In this document: positions 35,113 through 42,017 of the stretch, piece after piece
Layout: the number at the start of each line of letters is the position of its first letter
How positions within the stretch are numbered: position 1 is the first letter of the stretch
NCBI GenBank assembly: GCA_963842505.1
Contig: CAWJGZ010000003.1
Coordinates: forward strand, 310,001-374,000
DNA: 64,000 bases
Direction: 5' to 3'
DNA from: PALSA-129 sp963842505
GTDB lineage: Bacteria > Acidobacteriota > Terriglobia > Bryobacterales > Bryobacteraceae
The notes under the pieces: model-generated
Seen by the model: only the letters and a program-made list of their open reading frames with translations
Databases searched by the model: none
Told to the model about the DNA's origin: nothing
Made by a program: the position numbers and the translations under genes

Positions 35113-35406
35113 TTAAACCCGAGGTCCGGCACTGGGCCGCCACCTTGCGTTGACCGCGCGCCGGCGCGTGGCGCTCACCTGCGCCGGCGACTTTCGCTCG
35201 TACGTCCGCTGGTGGTACTCGGCGTTATACTCCTTGCGCGCCTCCGCGCGGCAGGCGGCGCACCACTTATGCCCGTTGCCACGGTGCCGGCCGCAGCGGG
35301 CGCAGGGCCGCGAGGGCGGTGACGCCGGGCCGTCGTGCCCCAGGATGGCCGTCAGTTCGGCCATCCGATTGTCGATATACTCGCCGCTGAGGATCGCGCC
35401 CATCAC
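35113..35406 (-). CDS. Small zinc-ribbon protein
   Basis: A 97-residue basic protein with a treble CxxC pattern, CARCGRHRGNGHKWCAACRA (about residues 35-54), followed by EARKEYNAEYHQRTYERK. This resembles zinc ribbons of phage and HNH-linked proteins, but no nuclease residues are evident. Twelve bases before the RHH gene on the same strand. Function unknown. Confidence 0.6.
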   Translation of the reverse strand: MMGAILSGEYIDNRMAELTAILGHDGPASPPSRPCARCGRHRGNGHKWCAACRAEARKEYNAEYHQRTYERKSPAQVSATRRRAVNARWRPSAGPRV

Positions 35407-35427
35407 CGCTCCGGTGTGCGCCGAAAA

Positions 35428-35904
35428 TCAGTCCCCCGGCTGGGCCAGCGCGCCTGGACTCTGGATCTGCTCCGGGCTCGTGCCGTCAATGGTAGCGAGC
35501 GCGGTTTCGAGAGCCTGGAGTTCGCAGTCCATCTGCTTTTGGATGGCGCGCAGGGATTCCAATTGCTTCTCCAACTCGGGGATTTGCTCGGCGATGGCTT
35601 CCTGCCGGCGCTTGAGCGAGGCGATAGCAGCTACGAGGTGTTGCTTGGGTGTCAACGGGTCGGTGGCCGGTGTGCCAGCATCCGGCGCCACAGCCGGCGC
35701 CGGATCGCAGAGCACCTTGGTTACCGCTGGTTGCTCCTCGCGCGCTTCTTCCAGGTCGGGCCGGTACGCCTTCCCCGGGTGATGGTGTCGTATGTGGGTA
35801 GCCCGCTCCTGGGTGCGGCGAAAACGCTCGTCGCAATAGAAGCAGGCGACCGGAAGCTGGCGCGCGGAGGCCGTGCGCCGTGTCGCTTTGGGTGGTGTTC
35901 TCAT
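35428..35904 (-). CDS. C2H2 zinc-finger and coiled-coil protein
   Basis: A 158-residue protein with a classical single C2H2 finger, CFYCDERFRRTQERATHIRH followed by HH (about 21-42; C-x2-C-x12-H-x3-H type), a Pro/Ala linker, then a long heptad-like helix (KRRQEAIAEQIPELEKQLES, about 95-140). Such fingers are rare in bacteria outside the Ros/MucR family, which this does not match. It may be a DNA- or protein-binding element regulator. Upstream of the XRE gene and followed by the zinc-ribbon gene on the same strand. Confidence 0.65.
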   Translation of the reverse strand: MRTPPKATRRTASARQLPVACFYCDERFRRTQERATHIRHHHPGKAYRPDLEEAREEQPAVTKVLCDPAPAVAPDAGTPATDPLTPKQHLVAAIASLKRRQEAIAEQIPELEKQLESLRAIQKQMDCELQALETALATIDGTSPEQIQSPGALAQPGD

Positions 35905-35937
35905 CTGGAGTTTCCTTTCGTTTGAGATTTCAAGTTG

Positions 35938-36258
35938 CTATCGTTCATCAAGCAGTTCGACTCGGGACACCACGTTCCACGCGTTCATGGATGCGAGGAA
36001 CAGGGGCACGAGGTCCTCCGTGGATTTCTCCTTCTTGGCGATCCGCGCGAGCGCCACCCGGTACTCGGGCGCGGGCGCGCGCAACCCATGCTCCCATTCG
36101 GAGATCATCGCCACGGTGGGTTCCTGCATGGAGCGTCCGCATCTCCCATGCCGGCCGATCTGGTGCGCAAGATCCTCTTGGCCCCAGTTGTGTTTGCGCC
36201 GCAACTCCGTTATGGCTTTCCCAATGGAGCGGTGCATGGCCTCGGTTGTCTTTTTCAC
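35938..36258 (-). CDS. XRE-family helix-turn-helix regulator
   Basis: A 106-residue protein whose residues 10-75 form a Cro/CI-like HTH: IGKAITELRRKHNWGQEDLA, then MISEWEHGLRAPAPEYRVAL with a 14-residue Gly/Arg-rich insert between helices 2 and 3. Probably a small repressor of element genes. The initiation codon is uncertain (an internal Met at about residue 8 is possible). Confidence 0.7.
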   Translation of the reverse strand: MKKTTEAMHRSIGKAITELRRKHNWGQEDLAHQIGRHGRCGRSMQEPTVAMISEWEHGLRAPAPEYRVALARIAKKEKSTEDLVPLFLASMNAWNVVSRVELLDER

Positions 36259-36385
36259 GCGTCAACACGACCTCGTTTCTACGTGTGTTGTTGCTCCTGG
36301 AACTGGATTGGGCCCGTTCGTCCCGCGATTTGAAGCGGTTCAGTGGCTGGCTGACCCTAGAAGTCTCGGCATACCGCGCGCCGTT

Positions 36386-37198
36386 TCATGCTCTGGTTCT
36401 TACCTCGCTTGTGTGGCCGTTCAACTCGGCCTTCTTCCAAATGCTTTGCTTTCTGCCGAAATGCTCTTCTGCTTTGATCAATTCGCCACGCTCGTGGAGC
36501 GTCACCATTGCCTGCGCGATGGACTGCCGGACCCGCAAACGCTCTTTGCCTTCTATCTCTCTGCCGCCCGTCATCAGGGCCAGGATGTCGTTGACCGTGA
36601 ACGTGCCGTCGAACGTCTGGGTTGCCGCAAAGACCAACTGCCTGGTGACCTGCACGCGCTCCGTGATGGCTTGCGGCGGCTCCGGTACGGATGCTGACCG
36701 TGGTTCTGGCGCCGGCGGCTCAAGGGCCGGCAGCACGCCGCGCAACGACTCCTCTATGGCTGGGTCCTCCGCAAACGGGAGGACCGCCTTGAGCACCTGC
36801 ACCCTGCGCTCGACGCCCTGTGCTTCTGCCAGGAGTTTCTCCTGCGCCGCTTCCTCTCTGGCGATCGCCGCCTCGATCCGTTCCTTCAGCGACTCCTTCT
36901 TGGGCGGCTCCCATATCTCCGGCGCTGGTGCCGATGGCCGGGGCAGAGGCGCCGCCGCGACCCTCTCTTGCATTGGCATGTCTGGTTCTCCTTTCGCCTT
37001 CGGCGCTTCGTGGACGACCCCGAGCGCGCGTCGAAGTTCACACAGATTGTTCTTCGCGGCCCGTGCCGGGTCGCTCGATGTCTTGGCCGCCACGAAGGTC
37101 TGGCCGTTCGGTAGCCGGTACACCAAGTGCTTGTTCTGTCGCACCAGCACCGCGCCGCTCTCGTTCAAGAGGCGGCTTACTTCCACCGCAGCGTCCAT
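36386..37198 (-). CDS. HicA-like N-terminus plus long helical/winged-helix protein
   Basis: A 270-residue protein starting at ATG 37198, preceded by GGAG six bases upstream (a GTG seven codons earlier is less likely). The N-terminus VSRLLNESGAVLVRQNKHLV followed by YRLPNGQ resembles the dsRBD-like HicA/YcfA fold. A Pro-rich linker, a coiled coil (ERIEAAIAREEAAQEKLLAE) and a C-terminal region with TFTVNDILALMTGG and RVRQSIAQAMVTLHERGEL follow; the last is winged-helix-like. A related C-terminal pattern (FTVHEVF) occurs in the protein at 56007-56498. Role unknown; regulator is my best guess. Confidence 0.6.
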   Translation of the reverse strand: MDAAVEVSRLLNESGAVLVRQNKHLVYRLPNGQTFVAAKTSSDPARAAKNNLCELRRALGVVHEAPKAKGEPDMPMQERVAAAPLPRPSAPAPEIWEPPKKESLKERIEAAIAREEAAQEKLLAEAQGVERRVQVLKAVLPFAEDPAIEESLRGVLPALEPPAPEPRSASVPEPPQAITERVQVTRQLVFAATQTFDGTFTVNDILALMTGGREIEGKERLRVRQSIAQAMVTLHERGELIKAEEHFGRKQSIWKKAELNGHTSEVRTRA

Positions 37199-37235
37199 AT
37201 AGACTCCACTCCTCGACACCTCGGAAAGACCACGC

Positions 37236-37538
37236 TTAAGTGATGCATGGATCTCCCTTCAACACCGTCAGCTTCTGGCCTTGCAGATCGAGCCAGCCTT
37301 CCGGATTGTGCACGGCGAAGAAGCACACGTCGCGACCGCCGTACTTGTGGCCAATCAGCAGGATCAGATCGACGCGCATCTCACGCAGGACGTTCTTGGC
37401 TTCCGCCGATAACGACCCCGGCCCAAGGTCCGGCATCTCGTCTATCGTTGCGGCCTCCAGCACCTCGCCAAGCACCCGGCCAGGCGGTCCATCCACGAGC
37501 ACCAGATCGCCCACCGAAAACGGCTTCAGTTCAACCAT
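37236..37538 (-). CDS. Hypothetical protein with SH3-like start
   Basis: A 100-residue protein. The start MVELKPFSVGDLVLVDGPPG followed by RVLGEV looks like a small SH3/KOW-type barrel. The rest (VDLILLIGHKYGGRDVCFFA) is not recognised. Its start overlaps the downstream end of the next upstream gene by 13 bases, in keeping with the packed minus-strand layout. Confidence 0.5.
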   Translation of the reverse strand: MVELKPFSVGDLVLVDGPPGRVLGEVLEAATIDEMPDLGPGSLSAEAKNVLREMRVDLILLIGHKYGGRDVCFFAVHNPEGWLDLQGQKLTVLKGDPCIT

Positions 37539-37795
37539 GCGTCGTCCTTTCCGTGCCGTTGCATCTCGATAGCGGCGGCCGCCAGCAGCGCGGGCATTGC
37601 ATCCTGAAGCCGGTCTTCGGCGTCCTTCAGTGCGCGGCGGAATCTCTTGTGCTGGACGGTATTCAGCGCCAGCAGCACGGCGTTCGCGAACAGCAGGCCA
37701 ATGGTCACCGCCAGGCGTGCGGGCGGCGGCGTGACGAATCCAAGTGCGAAGCCGCCTGCAATCCCCGTCGCAACAGCGATCCCCCGGTTCCTCAT
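37526..37795 (-). CDS. Small membrane protein
   Basis: An 89-residue protein with two hydrophobic helices (AVATGIAGGFALGFVTP and LAVTIGLLFANAVLLALNTV) and a charged amphipathic C-terminus (HKRFRRALKDAEDRLQDAMP). The arrangement is holin-like, but there is no endolysin beside it. Function unknown. Confidence 0.55.
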   Translation of the reverse strand: MRNRGIAVATGIAGGFALGFVTPPPARLAVTIGLLFANAVLLALNTVQHKRFRRALKDAEDRLQDAMPALLAAAAIEMQRHGKDDAWLN

Positions 37796-37817
37796 AGGCC
37801 CACGCTTCTTGTCGCCA

Positions 37818-38127
37818 TCACTCTCTCCCGTACTCGATCCAATATTCGAAGGCCGCCATCGCCGCCTGGCGCAACGTCATGCCTGGCGGGTCGTGCTCTG
37901 TGCCGCCGTAACAGGAGCACTTGCCTTGCTGGTGCGCGAGCGATCCGACCGCCAGCCGGATGTGACATTCGAAGTGGTAGGGGGTTCTCGCCGCCCTCCG
38001 TGTTCGGAACCGTGCAACCACGGTCCGCTGCTGTGATCGGCTCCTGGCAGAACCCGCACGGAACGCCGACCGGCGTTTCGGTTGCACACCCCTTCGGATT
38101 TATCATCGTGATGCCAAACCACTTCAT
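37818..38127 (-). pseudogene. Zinc-binding phage protein with a frameshift in a C5 run
   Basis: The start, MKWFGITMINPKGCATETPV with downstream CGFCQEPITAADRGC, is in one frame, while the natural continuation PYHFECHIRLAVGSLAHQQG, then KCSCYGG and DPPGMTLRQAAMAAFEYW, is in another. The two join at a run of five C (minus strand; plus positions 37980-37984); removing one C restores a single 102-residue protein GGEN-PYHFECHIR. The joined protein has two CxxC/CxH pairs and resembles small treble-clef proteins of phages and plasmids. It is either an indel/sequencing error in a homopolymer, or a slippage site. Confidence 0.65.
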
Positions 38128-38636
38128 TTCAGTTCCTTATGGCGTTTCCGCGCGCGCTCGATCCACCTCCGTTTGGCCTCCTCGATCGAGATCCCGAACT
38201 CCCGCGAATAGCGCAAGATCTTCTGGCATTCGGTTTTCTTCCTAAATCCCGCGCAGACGTACTGTTTGCCCGTGCCGGGCTTAATGCAGATAACCGCGTG
38301 GCACACCTCGCAACGGGTTTCCGATTGGGCCGGGGCGCTCGCCTTGATTTCCAGAGGGCTGTCGTTGCATATATAGACCGCCGCGGCGCGCACATGCACG
38401 CTCACCTGCATCCCCTTGCGGGCGGCCGCGGCGTAGATCGATTTCTCTACGAACTTCGGGACCCTTCCCGGATGGAATGGGAGTTTTAGCATCTTCTTAG
38501 GGGACAAGAGTTTTAGATATCCCAATGTTCTGTTCCAATAGCCCTTCGAGAATCGCGGTGGGTCCTCGGGGGCGAGTTCAGATCGGTCGACAATGATCCA
38601 TTCCGGGTCTGCGTGACGACTTTCTGGACGTCTCAC
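38124..38636 (-). CDS. Hypothetical zinc-ribbon protein
   Basis: A 170-residue protein. A basic N-terminal region (FSKGYWNRTLGYLKLLSPKK) is followed by a CEVCHAVICIKPGTGKQYVC zinc-ribbon-like segment (about 108-128) and a charged C-terminal helix (EFGISIEEAKRRWIERARKR). Its stop overlaps the downstream start by four bases (ATGA), so it is coupled with the frameshifted gene. No function is recognised. Confidence 0.6.
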   Translation of the reverse strand: MRRPESRHADPEWIIVDRSELAPEDPPRFSKGYWNRTLGYLKLLSPKKMLKLPFHPGRVPKFVEKSIYAAAARKGMQVSVHVRAAAVYICNDSPLEIKASAPAQSETRCEVCHAVICIKPGTGKQYVCAGFRKKTECQKILRYSREFGISIEEAKRRWIERARKRHKELK

Positions 38637-39110
38637 GCGGTATTGCGAAAGTGACCATCAGCGTCCGGATTCCTGCCCCCTACGTGAACCGTGGCATTCG
38701 CGACCTCCATCACCTGTTAATCCCGATTCCCCAGAAGCCGCAAGCGAGTTTGTGCCCGAGATCCATTTCTTATTCGGCAACCCGGATGGCCGCCATCCTC
38801 GATGGCTGCGGAAGTTCTTCTGCTTCAGCAGGTTGTGGGCCGAGGAGGGAGCGCTCAAAAAACTTCGTCGTACTCGGTTGCAGGTATGCAAACCGAGTAC
38901 GCGATTTGCGGCAAACAACAGTTTTGGATCTGCACCCAGAGAACCGACATGCCATGCAGGAATTCCGTGGTGCGAGGAGGTTGAGTGGCTGACGTGGAAC
39001 AGTTTCCCTGTGGACCCGCCAAATCAACATGCGGGGTACTGCACGCACCCGAAACCAATAACACATCGATTCGAGCGCCGAGTTGCCGGGATTACGACTG
39101 CGACGCCGGA
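38637..39110. other. Intergenic region with a strong inverted repeat
   Basis: About 470 bases with no supported gene between two minus-strand genes. Short frames exist on both strands but have no homology or composition signal. A near-perfect palindrome lies at 38871-38901. It probably holds the promoter and operator of the 38636-34784 gene set. Confidence 0.45.
38871..38901. promoter_or_regulatory. 31-base palindrome, candidate operator
   Basis: GTACTCGGTT and AACCGAGTAC are perfectly complementary and flank GCAGGTATGCA, which itself pairs GCA with TGC. The site lies about 235 bases upstream of the gene starting at 38636 and about 210 bases beyond the end of the XRE gene. It could be an operator, a recombination site or a hairpin. 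Confidence 0.45.
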
Positions 39111-39377
39111 TTAATCTCTTCGGCGCTTCCGAAAGTGTTGCGAAAGGCCGGCGAGGAGCTGATCCAGCGTCAAATCAAAAGCCTCACAGATGCGCAATAG
39201 CGTGAAGACGGTCATCGGACGCCCGGCCTCGATCATCTGCCAGTGGCGCAAGCTGAAACCACGGGAGATCATGTCCTCCTGGGTCAGTTTGCTATCCGTT
39301 CTGTAGGACCGAATCCGCTGACCTAATGCGCGGAAGAAGCGCGCATAATTGGCCGGCAGTTCTCTGCTGGCACCCAC
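39111..39377 (-). CDS. XRE-family helix-turn-helix regulator
   Basis: From a GTG at 39377 the protein has 88 residues: ANYARFFRALGQRIRSYRTD, KLTQEDMISRGFSLRHWQMI and EAFDLTLDQLLAGL form a Cro/CI-type HTH. A longer frame upstream (to 39602) gives an unlikely Arg/Ser-rich start. The recognition helix is FSLRHWQMIEAG. Ends GLSQHFRKRRRD, with a basic tail. Probably a repressor for nearby element promoters. Confidence 0.65.
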   Translation of the reverse strand: MGASRELPANYARFFRALGQRIRSYRTDSKLTQEDMISRGFSLRHWQMIEAGRPMTVFTLLRICEAFDLTLDQLLAGLSQHFRKRRRD

Positions 39378-39452
39378 ACTTCCAGCGTCCGTTCCCAACG
39401 AGCAAAACACCACGAGCAAAACTGCGTATTGTGCAACAGGGCGGATCATGTG

Positions 39453-39600
39453 GTCCCATGTCCGCGAAGGACGCCGCGCCGTTTGAGGAGCACATCTGCT
39501 GGTGTGCGAGGAATGCCGGGAGCGGCTGGCGGTTGGGAGGAGTACGCCCGGGCGATGCGGGGGGCGCTCGCAAGAGGTCACGTAACGAGTTACCTCTGGC
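39453..39600 (+). pseudogene. Decayed fragment with a HLLVCEECRERL motif
   Basis: Reading across frames on the plus strand gives PFEEH, then AHLLVCEECRERLAVG, then EEYARAMRGALARGHV. Together these look like the short C-terminal zinc-binding segments (EEHLLVCxxCRxRL...EYVRAMRAAL) seen in many acidobacterial hypothetical proteins, but two frameshifts separate the parts. The pattern is from memory and the call is tentative. Confidence 0.3.
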
Positions 39601-39632
39601 AATCAGGATTTCCAGGGCGTATTATCCTTGGT

Positions 39633-40010
39633 GTGCGTCGGCTTCTCAGTATTCTCGCGATCCTGGCCGCGCTGGCCGCCACTTCGGTGACGGCCCGCAG
39701 TGGCAGCCGTTCAGCGCGCTCCTCGTCACATTCCACGGCGGCCCGTGGTGGTTCCAGCACGCGCCGATCGCACAAGTGCATCAGTTGCGCGCGTGACTCG
39801 CGCGGCCGGATTAAAAGGAATCCGAAGGCGGTCCAGTCCTTCAGGAGGAAAAATCCGTGCCCGGCGACGGGGAAGACCAGAGGGGCATGCCCAGGCTACC
39901 AGGTGGACCACCGCTCCCCGTTGAGTAAGGGCGGCGCAGACGATCCTTCCAACATGCAGTGGCTCACGACGCAGCAGCACAAGGAGAAGACCGCTCGCGA
40001 GGAGAAGTAG
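39633..40010 (+). CDS. Exported HNH-type nuclease
   Basis: A 125-residue protein with a GTG start at 39633 that gives a hydrophobic signal or anchor (RRLLSILAILAALAATSVTA), a Ser/Arg-rich linker, and an HNH domain: KCISCARDSRGRIKRNP, then YQVDHRSPLSKGGADDPSNM with QWLTTQQHKEKTAREEK. The DH and SNMQ residues correspond to the first His and the Asn of HNH/ENase VII-like nucleases that have PxYxxDHxxPLxxGG. An exported HNH protein would cleave DNA outside the cytoplasm. It is plus-strand among minus-strand genes, suggesting separate acquisition. Confidence 0.7.
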   Translation: MRRLLSILAILAALAATSVTARSGSRSARSSSHSTAARGGSSTRRSHKCISCARDSRGRIKRNPKAVQSFRRKNPCPATGKTRGACPGYQVDHRSPLSKGGADDPSNMQWLTTQQHKEKTAREEK

Positions 40011-40021
40011 CCCTTCCTGGA

Positions 40022-40182
40022 TCACATAGCCGGCCGGTACAGGAGCGGATTGAACTCCGCGCACCCGCGGCGTCCAGCGCGACGATCTCACCGTCCAGGA
40101 TCGCGTCGCGCCTGCCAACGGCGGCGGCACTCGAAGCCAATTCCGCGGCCCGTAGATCAAGCGCCCGCGCTCTCGGCGCGGG
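40022..40182 (-). pseudogene. Fragment of ATP-dependent DNA ligase
   Basis: On the minus strand one frame reads LDLRAAELASSAAAVGRRDA then ILDGEIVALDAAGA, and a neighbouring frame continues EFNPLLYRPAM before a stop. The ILDGEIVALD...FNxLLYR pattern matches adenylation-domain motif III and its following region in LigD/LigC-type ligases. Only about 50 codons remain with one frameshift, overlapping the 3' end of the RAMA gene. The rest of the ligase is absent. This looks like a recombination scar. Confidence 0.5.
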
Positions 40183-41260
40183 TTATGTATTGTTTCCGGA
40201 GGTGATCGAGTTGCTGCAATTTCCCATGCTCGTCGCAATACTGCCAGAATTGCCAGCCGTTCGTTTGCGGATACGGGCGGTCCGGTGGGGCGCCAACGAC
40301 CGACCTGCGGGCCATACCAGCAGAGGTCGATAATGAATCGTATACCCCTTCGCCGAAAACAACCTTGCCGCGCCTGTCAATTACCGCGGTAAGGTGGACG
40401 CCCTTGTAGTCTCGCTCCACATCGAGTGGAGGCTTGATCAGCCCGGCTCCAATCAGGCTCTCCAGCGTGGCGTCGGCCATGGCCTTCATCGTTTTCCACG
40501 CTTTCTTGCCGGCTTCCTGGCGAGTGGTGGGCGGTTCCGGTTTCCCCTTGATGGGCGGCGCCGGCTGTTCGAGAACCTTCGGTATCGGGAAATCGATGGT
40601 AATTTTCGCGCGCTTCAGAGAAGCTCGCGCTTCCGAATGTGTGACGCCATTCGCCTTCTTGCAGATAGCCCGAATCAGTGGCGCGTCATCCTCACCGAGC
40701 AGGCCCTCGAACGCAAGCCTGACCTTGCGGTCGATGAAGTGGGCCTTCCACATTTCATCGAGCAGGCTGCCACGTATCTTGTCCTTCGACAATGAGTTGA
40801 GGGTGTCGATCAAGAACTTGGTGTCGCTTTCGGAGATGCTCACTTTGCGGAACAGCTTTTCGTCGGCGTCCACCTCCGCGAGAGAGTTGTAAATCCGATA
40901 TTCATCCCCATTCGTTAGCACGCACCATTTGACCCCTACCGCATTCGCGTAGGCCAAGTTCTGAAGAATCCACCTCCTGTCGCCGAGGTCCTTCTCCAGC
41001 GACTTCGCCTCGATCAGCAGACACTCCGTGCGGTTCAGGAAGAGCGCATAATCCACGGGGTTGTCCTGCGGTTTGCGCCGGTACTCCCGGCGGACCTCAT
41101 CGATCTCCTGGAGGTCCCATCCCATGGCGGATAGGAGCGGATCGATCAGCGCCGCTTTCGTGTTCTGCTCGCCTATGAGTTCCTTTCGGTCGCGGACCTG
41201 CTGAATCCGCTTCCGGATTATCTCCACAGCAGCCGTCACCTTCGCGGTAGTTGGTTCCAT
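40157..41260 (-). CDS. HsdR-N-domain nuclease-like protein with C-terminal RAMA domain
   Basis: A 367-residue protein starting at MEPTTAKVTAAVEIIRKRI. The first 150 residues match the type I restriction enzyme R-subunit N-terminal domain (PD-(D/E)xK fold): IDPLLSAMGWDLQEIDEVRR, NPVDYALFLNRTECLLIEAK and ILQNLAYANAVGVKWCVLTN, with Asp and Glu-x-Lys catalytic candidates. The last 80 residues (GVYDSLSTSAGMARRSV and TNGWQFWQ) look like a RAMA domain, which is linked with modified-DNA restriction. No helicase part is present. With its neighbours it belongs to the defence cluster and may cut or sense modified DNA. An upstream start (41416) would add 52 unlikely residues. Confidence 0.7.
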   Translation of the reverse strand: MEPTTAKVTAAVEIIRKRIQQVRDRKELIGEQNTKAALIDPLLSAMGWDLQEIDEVRREYRRKPQDNPVDYALFLNRTECLLIEAKSLEKDLGDRRWILQNLAYANAVGVKWCVLTNGDEYRIYNSLAEVDADEKLFRKVSISESDTKFLIDTLNSLSKDKIRGSLLDEMWKAHFIDRKVRLAFEGLLGEDDAPLIRAICKKANGVTHSEARASLKRAKITIDFPIPKVLEQPAPPIKGKPEPPTTRQEAGKKAWKTMKAMADATLESLIGAGLIKPPLDVERDYKGVHLTAVIDRRGKVVFGEGVYDSLSTSAGMARRSVVGAPPDRPYPQTNGWQFWQYCDEHGKLQQLDHLRKQYITRAESAGA

Positions 41261-41474
41261 CTGCGACCTCCCGTCTGATTGGCTTCTTGAGATTCGCTTC
41301 GAAACGGGCAGGCGAAAGAGGAGATCCGCGTCCCGCTGACCGAATACCCCGAGACTGCTTATTGTATGACTGTTGAATACCCCGACGTGCTGGATGTATG
41401 GCGCTCGTCCATCCAATGTCGAGGCGTTGGCGCCGAACGGCTCGATTGAACGCCGGCGGCCCCCCGTGAGCGAT

Positions 41475-41966
41475 TCAGAGGTCCACCTGTGGATTGGAGA
41501 TTGCTAGGCGGGCAGGCTGCGAACTAAGGGCCCGGCAAATACGATCGACTGCCGATAATGGCGACGGCCAGAGTTCATGTTCCCAAACTCGGATGACTTG
41601 CCACCCCGCCCTTCTGAGCTTCCGATTCACGACTACATCGCGCCTTCGGTTCCGGTCGATCTTGCCTCGCCAGTACGCACGATTCGTTATGACGTTCCCC
41701 TTTCCGCACTCGGGGCAGCCGTGCCAGAAACACCCGTCAGTGAAGACAACCAAACGTTCGCACACGAAAACGAAATCGGGATTCCCGGCCAACCCGGTCG
41801 AGCGCACCGTCCAACCGCTGACCCCGTACCGGACCAGAGCGTATCGTAAACGCAATTCTGTTGATCGATTCGCCCGGCCACGAATTGCAGCCATCCTGCG
41901 GGACTGCTGTGCGGGGACGGCGATAAATCGTCCGTCTGGCAGGAGATCGCGTAAGGCGCGTTCCAC
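41475..41966 (-). CDS. vsr: Very short patch repair (Vsr) endonuclease
   Basis: A 163-residue Vsr-family nickase that cuts 5' of the T in T:G mismatches left by deamination of 5-methylcytosine. Motifs: SRRMAAIRGRANRSTELRLR at the start, NPDFVFVCERLVVFTDGCFW then HGCPECGK, NVITNRAYWRGKIDRNRRRD and LRRAGWQVIRVWEHEL. The Asp of TDGCFWHGCP, a zinc-type Cys/His set and the EHEL Glu are present. It is expected to protect sites methylated by the cytosine-5 methyltransferase domain at 44936-47803. Minus strand, 51 bases after the HhH-GPD gene. Confidence 0.93.
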   Translation of the reverse strand: MERALRDLLPDGRFIAVPAQQSRRMAAIRGRANRSTELRLRYALVRYGVSGWTVRSTGLAGNPDFVFVCERLVVFTDGCFWHGCPECGKGNVITNRAYWRGKIDRNRRRDVVVNRKLRRAGWQVIRVWEHELWPSPLSAVDRICRALSSQPARLAISNPQVDL

Positions 41967-42017
41967 TGAACTGATTATAGGACGCGAGAATGGCGTCGGC
42001 CGCCGGCCCTTTCGAGG

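Noticed and set aside
38651..39114. Several short frames on both strands around the palindrome
   Set aside because: Overlapping frames on both strands without start signals or motifs; region called non-coding.
40030..40080. tRNA-like remnant (GGATTGAACTCC segment) as right attachment site
   Set aside because: Only a short T-arm-like match, no acceptor or anticodon arm; the segment is better explained as a DNA ligase fragment.
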